Source of the DNA: a virus
DNA length: 31,403 nt
Virus record (IMG/VR): IMGVR_UViG_3300009164_000225
Span: 1 to 31,403 of that record
Strand: one strand, 5' to 3'
Position 1 is the first letter of the stretch; each line of letters starts with the position of its first letter. This document shows positions 23,358-30,160 of the stretch, piece by piece. The notes under the pieces are model-generated. The model was not told the DNA's origin and made no database searches. It worked only from the letters and a program-made list of their open reading frames with translations. The position numbers were made by a program, and so were the translations under genes.

Positions 23358-23654
23358 ATGAGTGCAATTATTAATGTAAGTTTAAGAGTAGACAAATTAC
23401 CAAAAGAAAAATTTGTATCTGGTAAAGATGGTGCAGTTTATTACAACTTTACTATTGGTGTAAATGATGATGTTAATGCTTATGGTCAAAATGTTTCTTT
23501 AACTGATAGTCAAACACAAGAAGAAAGAGAAGCAAAGAAAGCTAAATTTTATTTAGGAAATGGTACAGTAGTTTGGACTGATGGTAATATAAAAACTGCT
23601 CCTAAAAAAGAGAAAGCAACTGCTGCTGAAGTAGCATCTGATTTACCATTTTAA
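23358..23654 (+). CDS. SSB-like protein
   Basis: 98 aa. Opens MSAIINVSLRVDKLPKEKF, then YYNFTIGVNDDVNAYGQNVS and a YLGNGTVVWTDGNI strand, suggesting an OB-type fold. It ends SDLPF, like the acidic tip by which SSB recruits partners. Shorter than bacterial SSB. Function as a single-strand DNA binder is inferred from the tail and neighbours. Followed directly by a terminator. Confidence 0.6.
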   Translation: MSAIINVSLRVDKLPKEKFVSGKDGAVYYNFTIGVNDDVNAYGQNVSLTDSQTQEEREAKKAKFYLGNGTVVWTDGNIKTAPKKEKATAAEVASDLPF

Positions 23655-23660
23655 TTTAAT

Positions 23661-23686
23661 AGGGAGTGTAAAAGCTCCCTTTTTTT
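23661..23686 (+). terminator. Rho-independent terminator after the SSB-like gene
   Basis: AGGGAG (23661-23666) and CTCCCT (23675-23680) with an eight-base loop, followed by Ts. It probably lets some transcription continue into the ATPase gene, which has no clear promoter of its own. Confidence 0.85.
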
Positions 23687-23692
23687 AACATT

Positions 23693-24547
23693 ATGACAAA
23701 AGAACAAAAACAAGAAAAACGTTTAATGATGGAATTTATAGTTGATGAAGCTATATTAAATCCGTTAGAAAAAATAGAACATCCTAAACCTGCAATATCA
23801 TTCGGTGTTAAAAGTTATGAAAGTAAAGATGGTGAAATAATATTTCCAGTACCATTAGGAACTTATGGTAATTTTAGTTTTGTACAAGCACCACCTAAAA
23901 GTAAAAAAACATTTTTTGTATCATTATTATCAGCAATATATTTAGCAGAAGATTTAAACCAATTTTGTGGTGATTTAAAAGCAAATAGAAATGATAAACA
24001 CTTAATTCATTTTGATACTGAACAAGGTAATTTTCACGCACAAATGGTATTTAAAAGACCATTAGAAATGGCAGGATTAAAGAACATAGATAAATACCAT
24101 ACATTAGCATTAAGACAATATAGCTTTAATGACAGAATAGAAATAATAGAACATTACTTATATGACAGATTAGATAGTAAAGATATAGGTTTAGTTATTA
24201 TTGATGGTGTTGCTGATTTATGTAGTGATGTAAACAATATTGAAGAAAGTAATAATGTAGTCCAGAAGCTAATGAAATGGACAAAGGAATTGAATTGTCA
24301 TATTGTAACTGTAATACATTCTAACTTTGGAACAGATAAACCTACTGGGCATTTAGGTTCATTCTTAGAAAAGAAAACAGAAACACAAATACAATTAGAG
24401 TTAAACACAGTTAATAAAGGATTAGTTAAAGTAAGTTGTAAAAGAAGTAGAAATGCACCATTTGAAGATTTCAATTTTAAAGTAAATAATTTTGGATTAC
24501 CACAAGTAGAAGGAGCATTTTATGACCCATTAAAAGATATATTTTAA
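23693..24547 (+). CDS. RecA/RepA-fold AAA ATPase with altered Walker A
   Basis: 284 aa. The P-loop position reads APPKSKKTF (66-74) where GxxxxGKT/S is expected, so both glycines are replaced. HFDTEQGNF (106-114), LVIIDGVADL with Asp171 as Walker B, and VTVIHSNFGTDKPTGHLGSF match AAA_25/RepA-type helicase loaders or helicases. VSCKRSRNAPFEDFNFKV follows. Probably a replication helicase or loader; the Lys-rich P-loop variant also occurs in relatives, so it may still bind ATP. Confidence 0.75.
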   Translation: MTKEQKQEKRLMMEFIVDEAILNPLEKIEHPKPAISFGVKSYESKDGEIIFPVPLGTYGNFSFVQAPPKSKKTFFVSLLSAIYLAEDLNQFCGDLKANRNDKHLIHFDTEQGNFHAQMVFKRPLEMAGLKNIDKYHTLALRQYSFNDRIEIIEHYLYDRLDSKDIGLVIIDGVADLCSDVNNIEESNNVVQKLMKWTKELNCHIVTVIHSNFGTDKPTGHLGSFLEKKTETQIQLELNTVNKGLVKVSCKRSRNAPFEDFNFKVNNFGLPQVEGAFYDPLKDIF

Positions 24548-24548
24548 T

Positions 24549-25532
24549 ATGAATGTAGTATCACTATTTAACGGAATGAATACAGGTAGACAAGCATTAG
24601 AAAATGTAGGTATAAAAGTAAAAAAATACTATTCAAGTGAAATTAAACCTTATGCAATAGAATTAACACAATACCATTTTCCAGATACTATACAAGTTGG
24701 TGATGTTACTAAATGGCGTGAGTGGGATATTGATTGGAAAAGTATTGATTTAATTTTGTCAGGTTCACCTTGCCAAGATTTAAGTGCAGCTGGAAAAAGA
24801 GCAGGTATTAATGGAAGTAGAAGTAGTTTATTTTTTGTCTTTGTAGAAATTTTAGAACATATTAAATCATTAAATCCTAAAGTATTATTTCTTCAAGAAA
24901 ATGTAGGAAGTGCAGCTAAATTAGATGTTGGAATTATGAGTAGGGCTTTAGGAGTTTATCCAGTAAGAATTAATAGTAGTTTAGTTACTGCACAATTAAG
25001 GGATAGATATTATTGGACTAATATAAAAACAAGACAAGATGGAATGTTTGGAGATATTATAACAGATATTCCACAGCCAAAAGACAAAGGAATAATGTTT
25101 AAAGATATTATAACTGATGGTTATGTTGAAAGAGTAAAATCAGTTGCATTATTAGAACATATAAAAAATAGTTTCGGATATAAAGATAGATTTTCAGAAA
25201 AAGCTCAAAATTATATAAAAAATAGAGAAAAGTATGGAGTTAATTTAGTATATGTAGATACAGATAAACATACTTGTTTAAATACTGGTAGTGGTGCAAC
25301 TGAAAAAGCAAAACAAGAATATTTATTACATAGAAGCGATACTACTGGAATGATTACATTAATTAAAAAAGATGGATTAGTAAGAACAGTAAATAAAATT
25401 GAAATGTGCAGATTACAAGGTTTTCCAGATAATTATTGTGATATACTTTCAACTAAAAAAGCTGGAAGTTTATTAGGCGATGGATGGACTTTACCAATAA
25501 TAGAACATATATTTAAATTTATAGAACAATGA
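24549..25532 (+). CDS. C5 cytosine DNA methyltransferase
   Basis: 327 aa. Motif I SLFNGMNTGRQAL (5-17) is a variant of DLFAGxGG; motif IV GSPCQDLSAAGK has catalytic Cys75; motif VI is ENV (117-119); motif VIII QLRDRYYW (149-156); the end GDGWTLPIIEHI fits motif X. The recognition domain lies about 190-270. No partner restriction enzyme is seen, so this is probably an orphan enzyme protecting phage DNA from host restriction. Overlaps the next gene by four bases. Confidence 0.85.
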   Translation: MNVVSLFNGMNTGRQALENVGIKVKKYYSSEIKPYAIELTQYHFPDTIQVGDVTKWREWDIDWKSIDLILSGSPCQDLSAAGKRAGINGSRSSLFFVFVEILEHIKSLNPKVLFLQENVGSAAKLDVGIMSRALGVYPVRINSSLVTAQLRDRYYWTNIKTRQDGMFGDIITDIPQPKDKGIMFKDIITDGYVERVKSVALLEHIKNSFGYKDRFSEKAQNYIKNREKYGVNLVYVDTDKHTCLNTGSGATEKAKQEYLLHRSDTTGMITLIKKDGLVRTVNKIEMCRLQGFPDNYCDILSTKKAGSLLGDGWTLPIIEHIFKFIEQ

Positions 25533-25822
25533 AAGATACAATTAAAACACACATAGAAGAATTACAAACATCAGCAGCAAGAATGTTAGTTTTAAATTCA
25601 GATAATTCAATGTTAATAAGTTTCTTTAAAGATTTACAAAATAAATTAGAATATTTGTATATCTTAAATGAAATGGAAAATGAAACTAATTGGACAGAAA
25701 TACAAAATGCTTTTTATTCTATTCTTAAATTAGATACTGAATTAACAGAAGTAGATTTAAAAATAAAAGTAAAAGAAGCACCAGAAGCTAAAACAGGAAA
25801 AATAACTATAAAAATGTACTAA
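25529..25822 (+). CDS. 97-aa hypothetical protein
   Basis: Begins MKDTIKTHIEELQTSAARML and is helical up to about residue 60, with a charged C-terminus (KEAPEAKTGKITIKMY). ATGA overlap with the methyltransferase stop and TAATG overlap with the next gene show operon membership. No function recognised. Confidence 0.6.
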   Translation: MKDTIKTHIEELQTSAARMLVLNSDNSMLISFFKDLQNKLEYLYILNEMENETNWTEIQNAFYSILKLDTELTEVDLKIKVKEAPEAKTGKITIKMY

Positions 25823-26037
25823 TGCTATACTTTCAAATATTAATCGGATTATTACTAATAACTTTTTTTGTAACTGCATTTATTGAACATACAATAATTA
25901 TAGCACCAATTAAAGGTTTAATGTTTGGAGCATTATATAATATAGATTATATTGAAGATGAAAATATTAATGAGCATACGATACAAATAGTTTTATTGAT
26001 AATTTCATTTACTTTTATATGGGAAACGAATGGTTAA
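25822..26037 (+). CDS. 71-aa membrane protein
   Basis: Helix 1 about residues 3-20 (YFQILIGLLLITFFVTAF), a second hydrophobic stretch around IIIAPIKGLMFGAL, and helix 3 near the C-terminus (TIQIVLLIISFTFIW). Overlaps the sigma-like gene by 19 bases. Function unknown. Confidence 0.55.
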   Translation: MLYFQILIGLLLITFFVTAFIEHTIIIAPIKGLMFGALYNIDYIEDENINEHTIQIVLLIISFTFIWETNG

Positions 26038-26558
26038 ACGAAGTAGCTAAGCATCACAAAGAATGGGTTAAAATTGCTAACCTATATAAAGTTGATGATT
26101 ATGCAGAAGATATAGTGCAGGAAGTTTATATAGCTTTATGGAAATATGCTGATGCTGATAAGATATTAGATGCTAAAGGTAATGTTAGAAAAGGTTATGT
26201 GTTTTTTACTATTAAAAGTTTATGTTTTCAGTATTTAAACAAACGTAATAAAATAGATAAAATAGGAATAGATACATTATTCAATTTAAGTGATGAAAGC
26301 AATATAAATGAACATAAAGCGTATAATGATATTTGCTTAATGATTGATGATGAAATAAAAAACTGGCATTTTTATGATAAAAAACTTTTTAAATTATATA
26401 GAGATACTGATTTTTCTATGAGAGATATAGCTAAAGAAACTACAATTAGTTTAATATCTATTTTTCATAGTATTAAAAATTATAAGAAAATTTTAAAAGA
26501 TAAGTTTCAACAAGATTATGATGATTATATAAGTAACGATTATAATATAATATACTAA
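26019..26558 (+). CDS. Sigma-70-like (ECF-type) transcription factor
   Basis: 179 aa. Residues 27-43 read DYAEDIVQEVYIALWKY, the core of sigma region 2; region 2.3-2.4 would follow in VFFTIKSLCFQYLNKRNK. A region 4-like helix-turn-helix lies near 133-158 (LYRDTDFSMRDIAKETTISL, then IFHSIKNYKKIL). Two-domain layout fits a small sigma factor. It may direct host RNA polymerase to the ACAA-N15-ATTTTTAAA motifs before late genes; that link is inference. Confidence 0.65.
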   Translation: MGNEWLNEVAKHHKEWVKIANLYKVDDYAEDIVQEVYIALWKYADADKILDAKGNVRKGYVFFTIKSLCFQYLNKRNKIDKIGIDTLFNLSDESNINEHKAYNDICLMIDDEIKNWHFYDKKLFKLYRDTDFSMRDIAKETTISLISIFHSIKNYKKILKDKFQQDYDDYISNDYNIIY

Positions 26559-26938
26559 TGGGAAGAAAAAAGAAAGTAACAGGATTGGGTGATACTATTG
26601 AGCAAATCACAGAAGCAACTGGTATTAAAGCAGCAGTTGAATTATTTAGCAAAGCAACAGGAATAGATTGTGGTTGTGAAGAAAGAAAAGCAAAATTAAA
26701 TAATTTAATATCTTATAGAAGAAATGTTAATTGCTTAAAAGAAAAAGAATATTTATTTTTAAAAGTATTATATGATACTAAAGTAAATCAACTTACACCA
26801 AAGCAGCAGCATACAATTAAAGAAATATATTTAAACGTATTTAATGAAAAGTTAGATAGTAGTAATTGTTCAAGTTGCTGGAGAACTATAATGAGTGATT
26901 TACGAAAGGTTTATGATACTTATGAAGTAAATGAATAA
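26558..26938 (+). CDS. Cys-containing conserved phage protein
   Basis: 126 aa with GLGDTIEQITEATGIKAAVE near 9-28, IDCGCEERKAKLNNL near 36-50, and SSNCSSCWRTIMSDL near 101-115. Two Cys pairs (CGC and CSSC) could bind one zinc ion. A family of this shape is common downstream of sigma-like genes in Bacteroidota phages; its function is unknown to me. TAATG overlap with the upstream gene. Confidence 0.6.
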   Translation: MGRKKKVTGLGDTIEQITEATGIKAAVELFSKATGIDCGCEERKAKLNNLISYRRNVNCLKEKEYLFLKVLYDTKVNQLTPKQQHTIKEIYLNVFNEKLDSSNCSSCWRTIMSDLRKVYDTYEVNE

Positions 26939-27326
26939 CTGGAAAGAAATTGATTTATTTAACTATTTAGTAGAAAATGTTTATCCAGATTTAGTTAAAG
27001 CAAAAAACCAAATGTCTAAATGGGATTGTTATTCAGTTTCAACAGGTCATAGAATAGAATTAAAATGCAGACAAAAGCATTATGATACTTTACTATTGGA
27101 AAAGAAAAAGTTTGATGCTATGATTGAAGAATGTGAAAAGCATTTAGATATACCTGTATATATTAATTCTACTCCTAAAGGTATTTATAGTTTTAATTTA
27201 CATTTAATATTCCCAAATTGGGAAATTAATAGTAGAAATCCAGCTACAACACAATTTAGCAATACACAAAGAATAGAAAAAGAAGTAACATATTTAAACA
27301 TTAACAAAGCAAAACAATTATTATGA
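26931..27326 (+). CDS. PD-(D/E)XK endonuclease-like protein
   Basis: 131 aa. WDCYSVSTGHRIELKCRQKH contains an Asp followed by E-L-K, the core of a PD-(D/E)XK nuclease; then HYDTLLLEKKKFD and PVYINSTPKGIYSFNL form the expected strands. The C-terminal TTQFSNTQRIEKEVTYLNI is also conserved in similar phage proteins. Probably a single-domain nuclease for recombination or host DNA attack; activity not established. Confidence 0.6.
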   Translation: MNNWKEIDLFNYLVENVYPDLVKAKNQMSKWDCYSVSTGHRIELKCRQKHYDTLLLEKKKFDAMIEECEKHLDIPVYINSTPKGIYSFNLHLIFPNWEINSRNPATTQFSNTQRIEKEVTYLNINKAKQLL

Positions 27327-27682
27327 AAGACAATCCAATACAATTAGAGTACTTAAAATCAGTATTACTTGCTCAATTATTACTTGAAGCAAATGAAAGT
27401 TTAATCTTTACAACACAATACAGGCAGTCAATTAAGAATTTAATTAATAGACTAAATAAAGAGTTAGAACAAATAGTAATAGAAGAATATACAAAGATTT
27501 ATAAAACTAATGCAGAGATGACCACAAACATCTTAAGAAGCATAGAAGATATAATTACTAAACTACAAACTTCTACTATTGATGAATTAGTAATGATTAA
27601 TGCAGTAATTGATAAGTACAAAGAAAACAAAGAATGGTTTTTAGATAATGCTAATGCAGAATTTTTAAGAATAGATGGCTAA
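27323..27682 (+). CDS. 119-aa helical hypothetical protein
   Basis: Begins MKDNPIQLEYLKSVLLAQLL; nearly all helix, with possible coiled coil around KNLINRLNKELEQIVIEEY and a second helical segment LRSIEDIITKLQT. ATGA overlap with the nuclease-like gene. No known family assigned. Confidence 0.6.
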   Translation: MKDNPIQLEYLKSVLLAQLLLEANESLIFTTQYRQSIKNLINRLNKELEQIVIEEYTKIYKTNAEMTTNILRSIEDIITKLQTSTIDELVMINAVIDKYKENKEWFLDNANAEFLRIDG

Positions 27683-27932
27683 AGTTAAAGATATATTTAT
27701 TCCAACAAGAGAAGAACAAGATGCAATGAGTTTATGTTGGGTAAAAGATTTAGCTTATGTTATTAAACCAACAAACAATAATAGATATAATGTTATAAAA
27801 TATCAAATAAGCAACTATAAAGAAATATTCTATTATAAAGAAAATAATAAGATAATAGAATTTACAGAAGCAGAAGGATTAAAAAAAACAATGGAATTAT
27901 ATAAGTTTCACGCTAAAAGATTTACACAATGA
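27675..27932 (+). CDS. 85-aa hypothetical protein
   Basis: Begins MAKVKDIFIPTREEQDAMSL. Mixed alpha/beta composition, soluble, with a Lys-rich end. Overlaps both neighbours by a few bases, in step with the early operon. Function unknown. Confidence 0.6.
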   Translation: MAKVKDIFIPTREEQDAMSLCWVKDLAYVIKPTNNNRYNVIKYQISNYKEIFYYKENNKIIEFTEAEGLKKTMELYKFHAKRFTQ

Positions 27933-28156
27933 CAATAAAACAAGAAGCAGTTAATTTAGTAGGTAAATTTCAAGATTTGGTATTAACAAATAATTATGTT
28001 GAACCAGATTTTAAAAGACAAAAATTATCAGCAATAATAGTAATAGATGAAATATTAAAATTATTACCAACTATTGAATATGATAAACAAAGTGAAGATT
28101 ATGAATTTTTATCAGATTATTATATACAAGTAAAACAAGAAATAGAAAACTTATGA
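27929..28156 (+). CDS. 75-aa hypothetical protein
   Basis: Begins MTIKQEAVNLVGKFQDLVLT and has AIIVIDEILKLLP near 35-47, ending DYYIQVKQEIENL. Proteins with this helix-IDEII-helix-VKQEIE layout are common small genes in Bacteroidota phages; none has a known job that I can name. ATGA overlaps at both ends. Confidence 0.6.
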   Translation: MTIKQEAVNLVGKFQDLVLTNNYVEPDFKRQKLSAIIVIDEILKLLPTIEYDKQSEDYEFLSDYYIQVKQEIENL

Positions 28157-28374
28157 TACCAACACACTACGACAATAAAAAAAACTACGATGTAATAGAC
28201 TTTATTAAAGACTATGATTTAAACTTTAATGAAGGAAACGTAATTAAATATGTAGCAAGAGCAAAACACAAAGGCACACATATAAAAGACTTAGAAAAAG
28301 CAATAGATTATTTAGAAAGAGAATTAAAACATTTAAGACAAAAACAAGAACAATGGATAGAACAAAACAAATAA
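28153..28374 (+). CDS. DUF3310 protein
   Basis: 73 aa. YDVIDFIKDYDLNFNEGNVI near 12-31, KYVARAKHKGTHIKDLEKAI near 32-51 and LEREL are the DUF3310 signature. The family appears in many phages, sometimes fused to nucleotide kinases, and its role in phage nucleotide metabolism is suspected but unproven. Overlaps neighbours on both sides. Confidence 0.8.
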   Translation: MIPTHYDNKKNYDVIDFIKDYDLNFNEGNVIKYVARAKHKGTHIKDLEKAIDYLERELKHLRQKQEQWIEQNK

Positions 28375-28526
28375 AATTTGAAACTTTAAAATTAGAATTT
28401 ACATTAACACAATATTTAAAGAAAAGAGAAGTATTATATTTAAAAGGTTGTAATGATGAAAAGTTAAATGATAAGATAAGATTAATACAAACTAAAATTA
28501 GAAATTATGCCAATACCAACACCTAA
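28353..28526 (+). CDS. 57-aa basic hypothetical protein
   Basis: Begins MDRTKQIKFETLKLEFTLTQ and ends IRNYANTNT. It overlaps DUF3310 by 22 bases and the next gene by 20. Lys-rich helix. No family recognised; both overlaps support it. Confidence 0.5.
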   Translation: MDRTKQIKFETLKLEFTLTQYLKKREVLYLKGCNDEKLNDKIRLIQTKIRNYANTNT

Positions 28527-28650
28527 TGCTGGAGAACACGAAAAAGAGTTTATACAAAGATGTATGACTGATGAAAAAATGGTTAGTGAATATCCAGAAA
28601 CAGACCAACGTTATACAGTATGTAGAACACAAATTAAGGGAAGCAAATAG
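28507..28650 (+). CDS. 47-aa small conserved phage protein
   Basis: Begins MPIPTPNAGEHEKEFIQRCM, then TDEKMVSEYPETDQRYTVC. The RCM--EKMV-EYP---QR--VC pattern is a frequent small module in Bacteroidota phages, sometimes linked to prohead protease or scaffold regions, but here it is free-standing among early genes. Its TAG stop sits inside the terminator hairpin at 28636. Confidence 0.65.
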   Translation: MPIPTPNAGEHEKEFIQRCMTDEKMVSEYPETDQRYTVCRTQIKGSK

Positions 28651-28661
28651 CTTCCTTTTTT
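28636..28661 (+). terminator. Rho-independent terminator closing the early operon
   Basis: GGAAGC (28639-28644) and GCTTCC (28650-28655), loop AAATA, then Ts. The loop and stem include the stop codon of the gene at 28507, so a translating ribosome would block hairpin formation. Confidence 0.85.
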
Positions 28662-28679
28662 GTTAAAGAAATGTTAAAG
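28661..28679 (+). promoter_or_regulatory. Paired TGTTAAAG element (copy 2)
   Basis: Identical to 22158-22176. Here the distance to the TAnnTTTG box is 53 bases, about one turn longer than at copy 1. Repeated placement after a terminator and before a host-type promoter suggests a shared regulator. Confidence 0.55.
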
Positions 28680-28689
28680 TTTTAATAAC

Positions 28690-28721
28690 TTGTTTATAAT
28701 TAAAAATAATGATTATATTTG
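28690..28721 (+). promoter_or_regulatory. Host-type promoter (TTG and TATATTTG)
   Basis: TTG at 28690-28692 and TATATTTG at 28714-28721, 21 bases between them, a good match to the Bacteroidota -33/-7 promoter. The ATG at 28753 follows an ACAATTTAAAAAAACAAATT leader. Drives the last early operon (28753-31314). Confidence 0.7.
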
Positions 28722-28752
28722 CTAAACAATTAACAATTTAAAAAAACAAATT

Positions 28753-28842
28753 ATGAAAACATTTTTAAAAGATTTCGCATTAGCATTATTATTATGGGTT
28801 GTATTTTTCACTGGTTCATTAATCCTTTTAAACGTAATTTAA
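28753..28842 (+). CDS. 29-aa membrane micro-protein
   Basis: Begins MKTFLKDFALALLLWVVFFT and is one membrane helix almost end to end. First gene after the promoter at 28690, with the same ACAATTTAAAAA leader as the left-end genes. Function unknown; may modify the host membrane. Confidence 0.5.
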   Translation: MKTFLKDFALALLLWVVFFTGSLILLNVI

Positions 28843-28843
28843 T

Positions 28844-29161
28844 ATGACACCACAAGATAAAAAAGAATTAGATTTTGTATTAAAACAAGCAACTCTAGAT
28901 TTTAATAGCTGCAATAGTAGCAGCATTAGTATTATTAACAATAGCAATTATAAAATTATGAAAATAGAAATTATTAGAAAATTAGATATACTTTTAGATT
29001 TACAAAGTGAAGATAACATATATCAAATAAATTTAATCAATTCAATTAAGCAAGATTTGATTAATGAATGGAATGCATCAGATGCTTATGCTGATGAAAT
29101 TAGAGCAGTATTAGATATGGATGTAACTTATGAAAATTTAAACAATATAAAAATTAGATAA
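28844..29161 (+). CDS. 105-aa frame, probably two genes joined by a frameshift
   Basis: As read, MTPQDKKELDFVLKQATLDF leads into a Ser/Asn-rich stretch and then MKIEIIRKLDILLDLQ. One T fewer in the TTTT at 28900-28903 would instead give TLDLIAAIVAALVLLTIAI and a stop TGA (28959-28961) overlapping the ATG at 28958. That 38-aa product is a clean single-helix membrane protein with normal gene coupling. I therefore think 28844-28961 is a membrane gene broken by one base, and 28958-29161 a separate gene. Confidence 0.5.
   Translation: MTPQDKKELDFVLKQATLDFNSCNSSSISIINNSNYKIMKIEIIRKLDILLDLQSEDNIYQINLINSIKQDLINEWNASDAYADEIRAVLDMDVTYENLNNIKIR
28958..29161 (+). CDS. 67-aa hypothetical protein (alternative start)
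   Basis: From the ATG at 28958 the product begins MKIEIIRKLDILLDLQSEDN and ends NLNNIKIR, an ordinary soluble helical protein. AAAATTATG before it matches leaders used across this genome. It is the likely true gene if the upstream frame is disrupted. Confidence 0.5.
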   Translation: MKIEIIRKLDILLDLQSEDNIYQINLINSIKQDLINEWNASDAYADEIRAVLDMDVTYENLNNIKIR

Positions 29162-29162
29162 T

Positions 29163-29927
29163 ATGATAACAACATTTGACAACAAACAATGGAATAAACA
29201 AGAACTATTAGATAATATGTATGATGATAGTTTCTATTATGGATACTTAGGTAAAAATGCATTAAGCAGTTCATCTGCAAAAATGCTTATATCTTCTCCA
29301 AAGACTTATAAATATGTTACACAATACGGAAGTGATGAAAATCAAGCATTACGTGATGGTAAACTATTCCATACAATGATATTAGAACCACATAAGTTAA
29401 ATGATTTAGTAATTGTAGATGTAGCAACTAAAGCTGGAAAAGAATATAAACTTGCTAAAGAACAAGGTTTAGAAGTATATACAAGAAAAGAGTATAATGA
29501 TGCAGAACGTTTAACTGATGCTTTAATGAAAAATCACGAAGTAGTATCTTTAATGAGTAAATCACAAACAGAAATACCAGCAATAGAAATGATAGATGGA
29601 ATACCATTTAGAGCAAAAGCAGATATATTAAAGCCAAATATGATTATTGATTTAAAAACTACAACTGGAGTTAAAGACTTTAGATATAGTGCAGACAAAT
29701 ATAGCTACGATTTACAAGCATATTTATATAAAAAGATGTTTGGTGTTGATGACTTTCTTTTTGTAGCAATAGACAAAGGAAGTTTAGATATAGCAATCTT
29801 TGAATGCAGTGATGAATTTTACGCTAAAGGTGAAGCAAAGTTAGAACAAGCTATTTCAAATTATAAATACTTCTTTGGTGAAGAAGATATGGATTTAAAC
29901 CAATATGTATTAAGAGGAATACTATAA
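29163..29927 (+). CDS. RecE-like PD-(D/E)XK exonuclease
   Basis: 254 aa. LGKNALSSSSAKMLISSPKT near 30-49, ALRDGKLFHTMILEP, then FRAKADILKPNMIIDLKTTT with the D...D-x-K catalytic pattern, and YSYDLQAYLYKKMF with the QxxxY motif. This matches the exodeoxyribonuclease VIII PDDEXK-like family. It would resect duplex ends so that ERF (22691) can anneal strands. The stop overlaps the next ATG. Confidence 0.8.
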   Translation: MITTFDNKQWNKQELLDNMYDDSFYYGYLGKNALSSSSAKMLISSPKTYKYVTQYGSDENQALRDGKLFHTMILEPHKLNDLVIVDVATKAGKEYKLAKEQGLEVYTRKEYNDAERLTDALMKNHEVVSLMSKSQTEIPAIEMIDGIPFRAKADILKPNMIIDLKTTTGVKDFRYSADKYSYDLQAYLYKKMFGVDDFLFVAIDKGSLDIAIFECSDEFYAKGEAKLEQAISNYKYFFGEEDMDLNQYVLRGIL

Positions 29928-30160
29928 TGAATGATAAAGCAACAGAACATTATAATATTACCTTATATGAAATAGAACAAGGAACATCTATTAATGAATT
30001 AAGGGATATATTAAAAAGTTATGAAGATGTAGAACTATATGAAGAATGTCAAGGAATACATTTAGCATTAGAAATAGTTTCATTCAATGTGCTTACTCAA
30101 TTAATACAAGAAAATAAACAATATAAAAAAGTTAAAATAAAATGGACACAAAAAAAATAA
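29927..30160 (+). CDS. 77-aa hypothetical protein
   Basis: Begins MNDKATEHYNITLYEIEQGT; acidic first half, basic end (KKVKIKWTQKK). Linked by TAATG to the exonuclease and overlapping the DnaA-like gene by 19 bases, so a partner in recombination or initiation is possible but unproven. Confidence 0.55.
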   Translation: MNDKATEHYNITLYEIEQGTSINELRDILKSYEDVELYEECQGIHLALEIVSFNVLTQLIQENKQYKKVKIKWTQKK

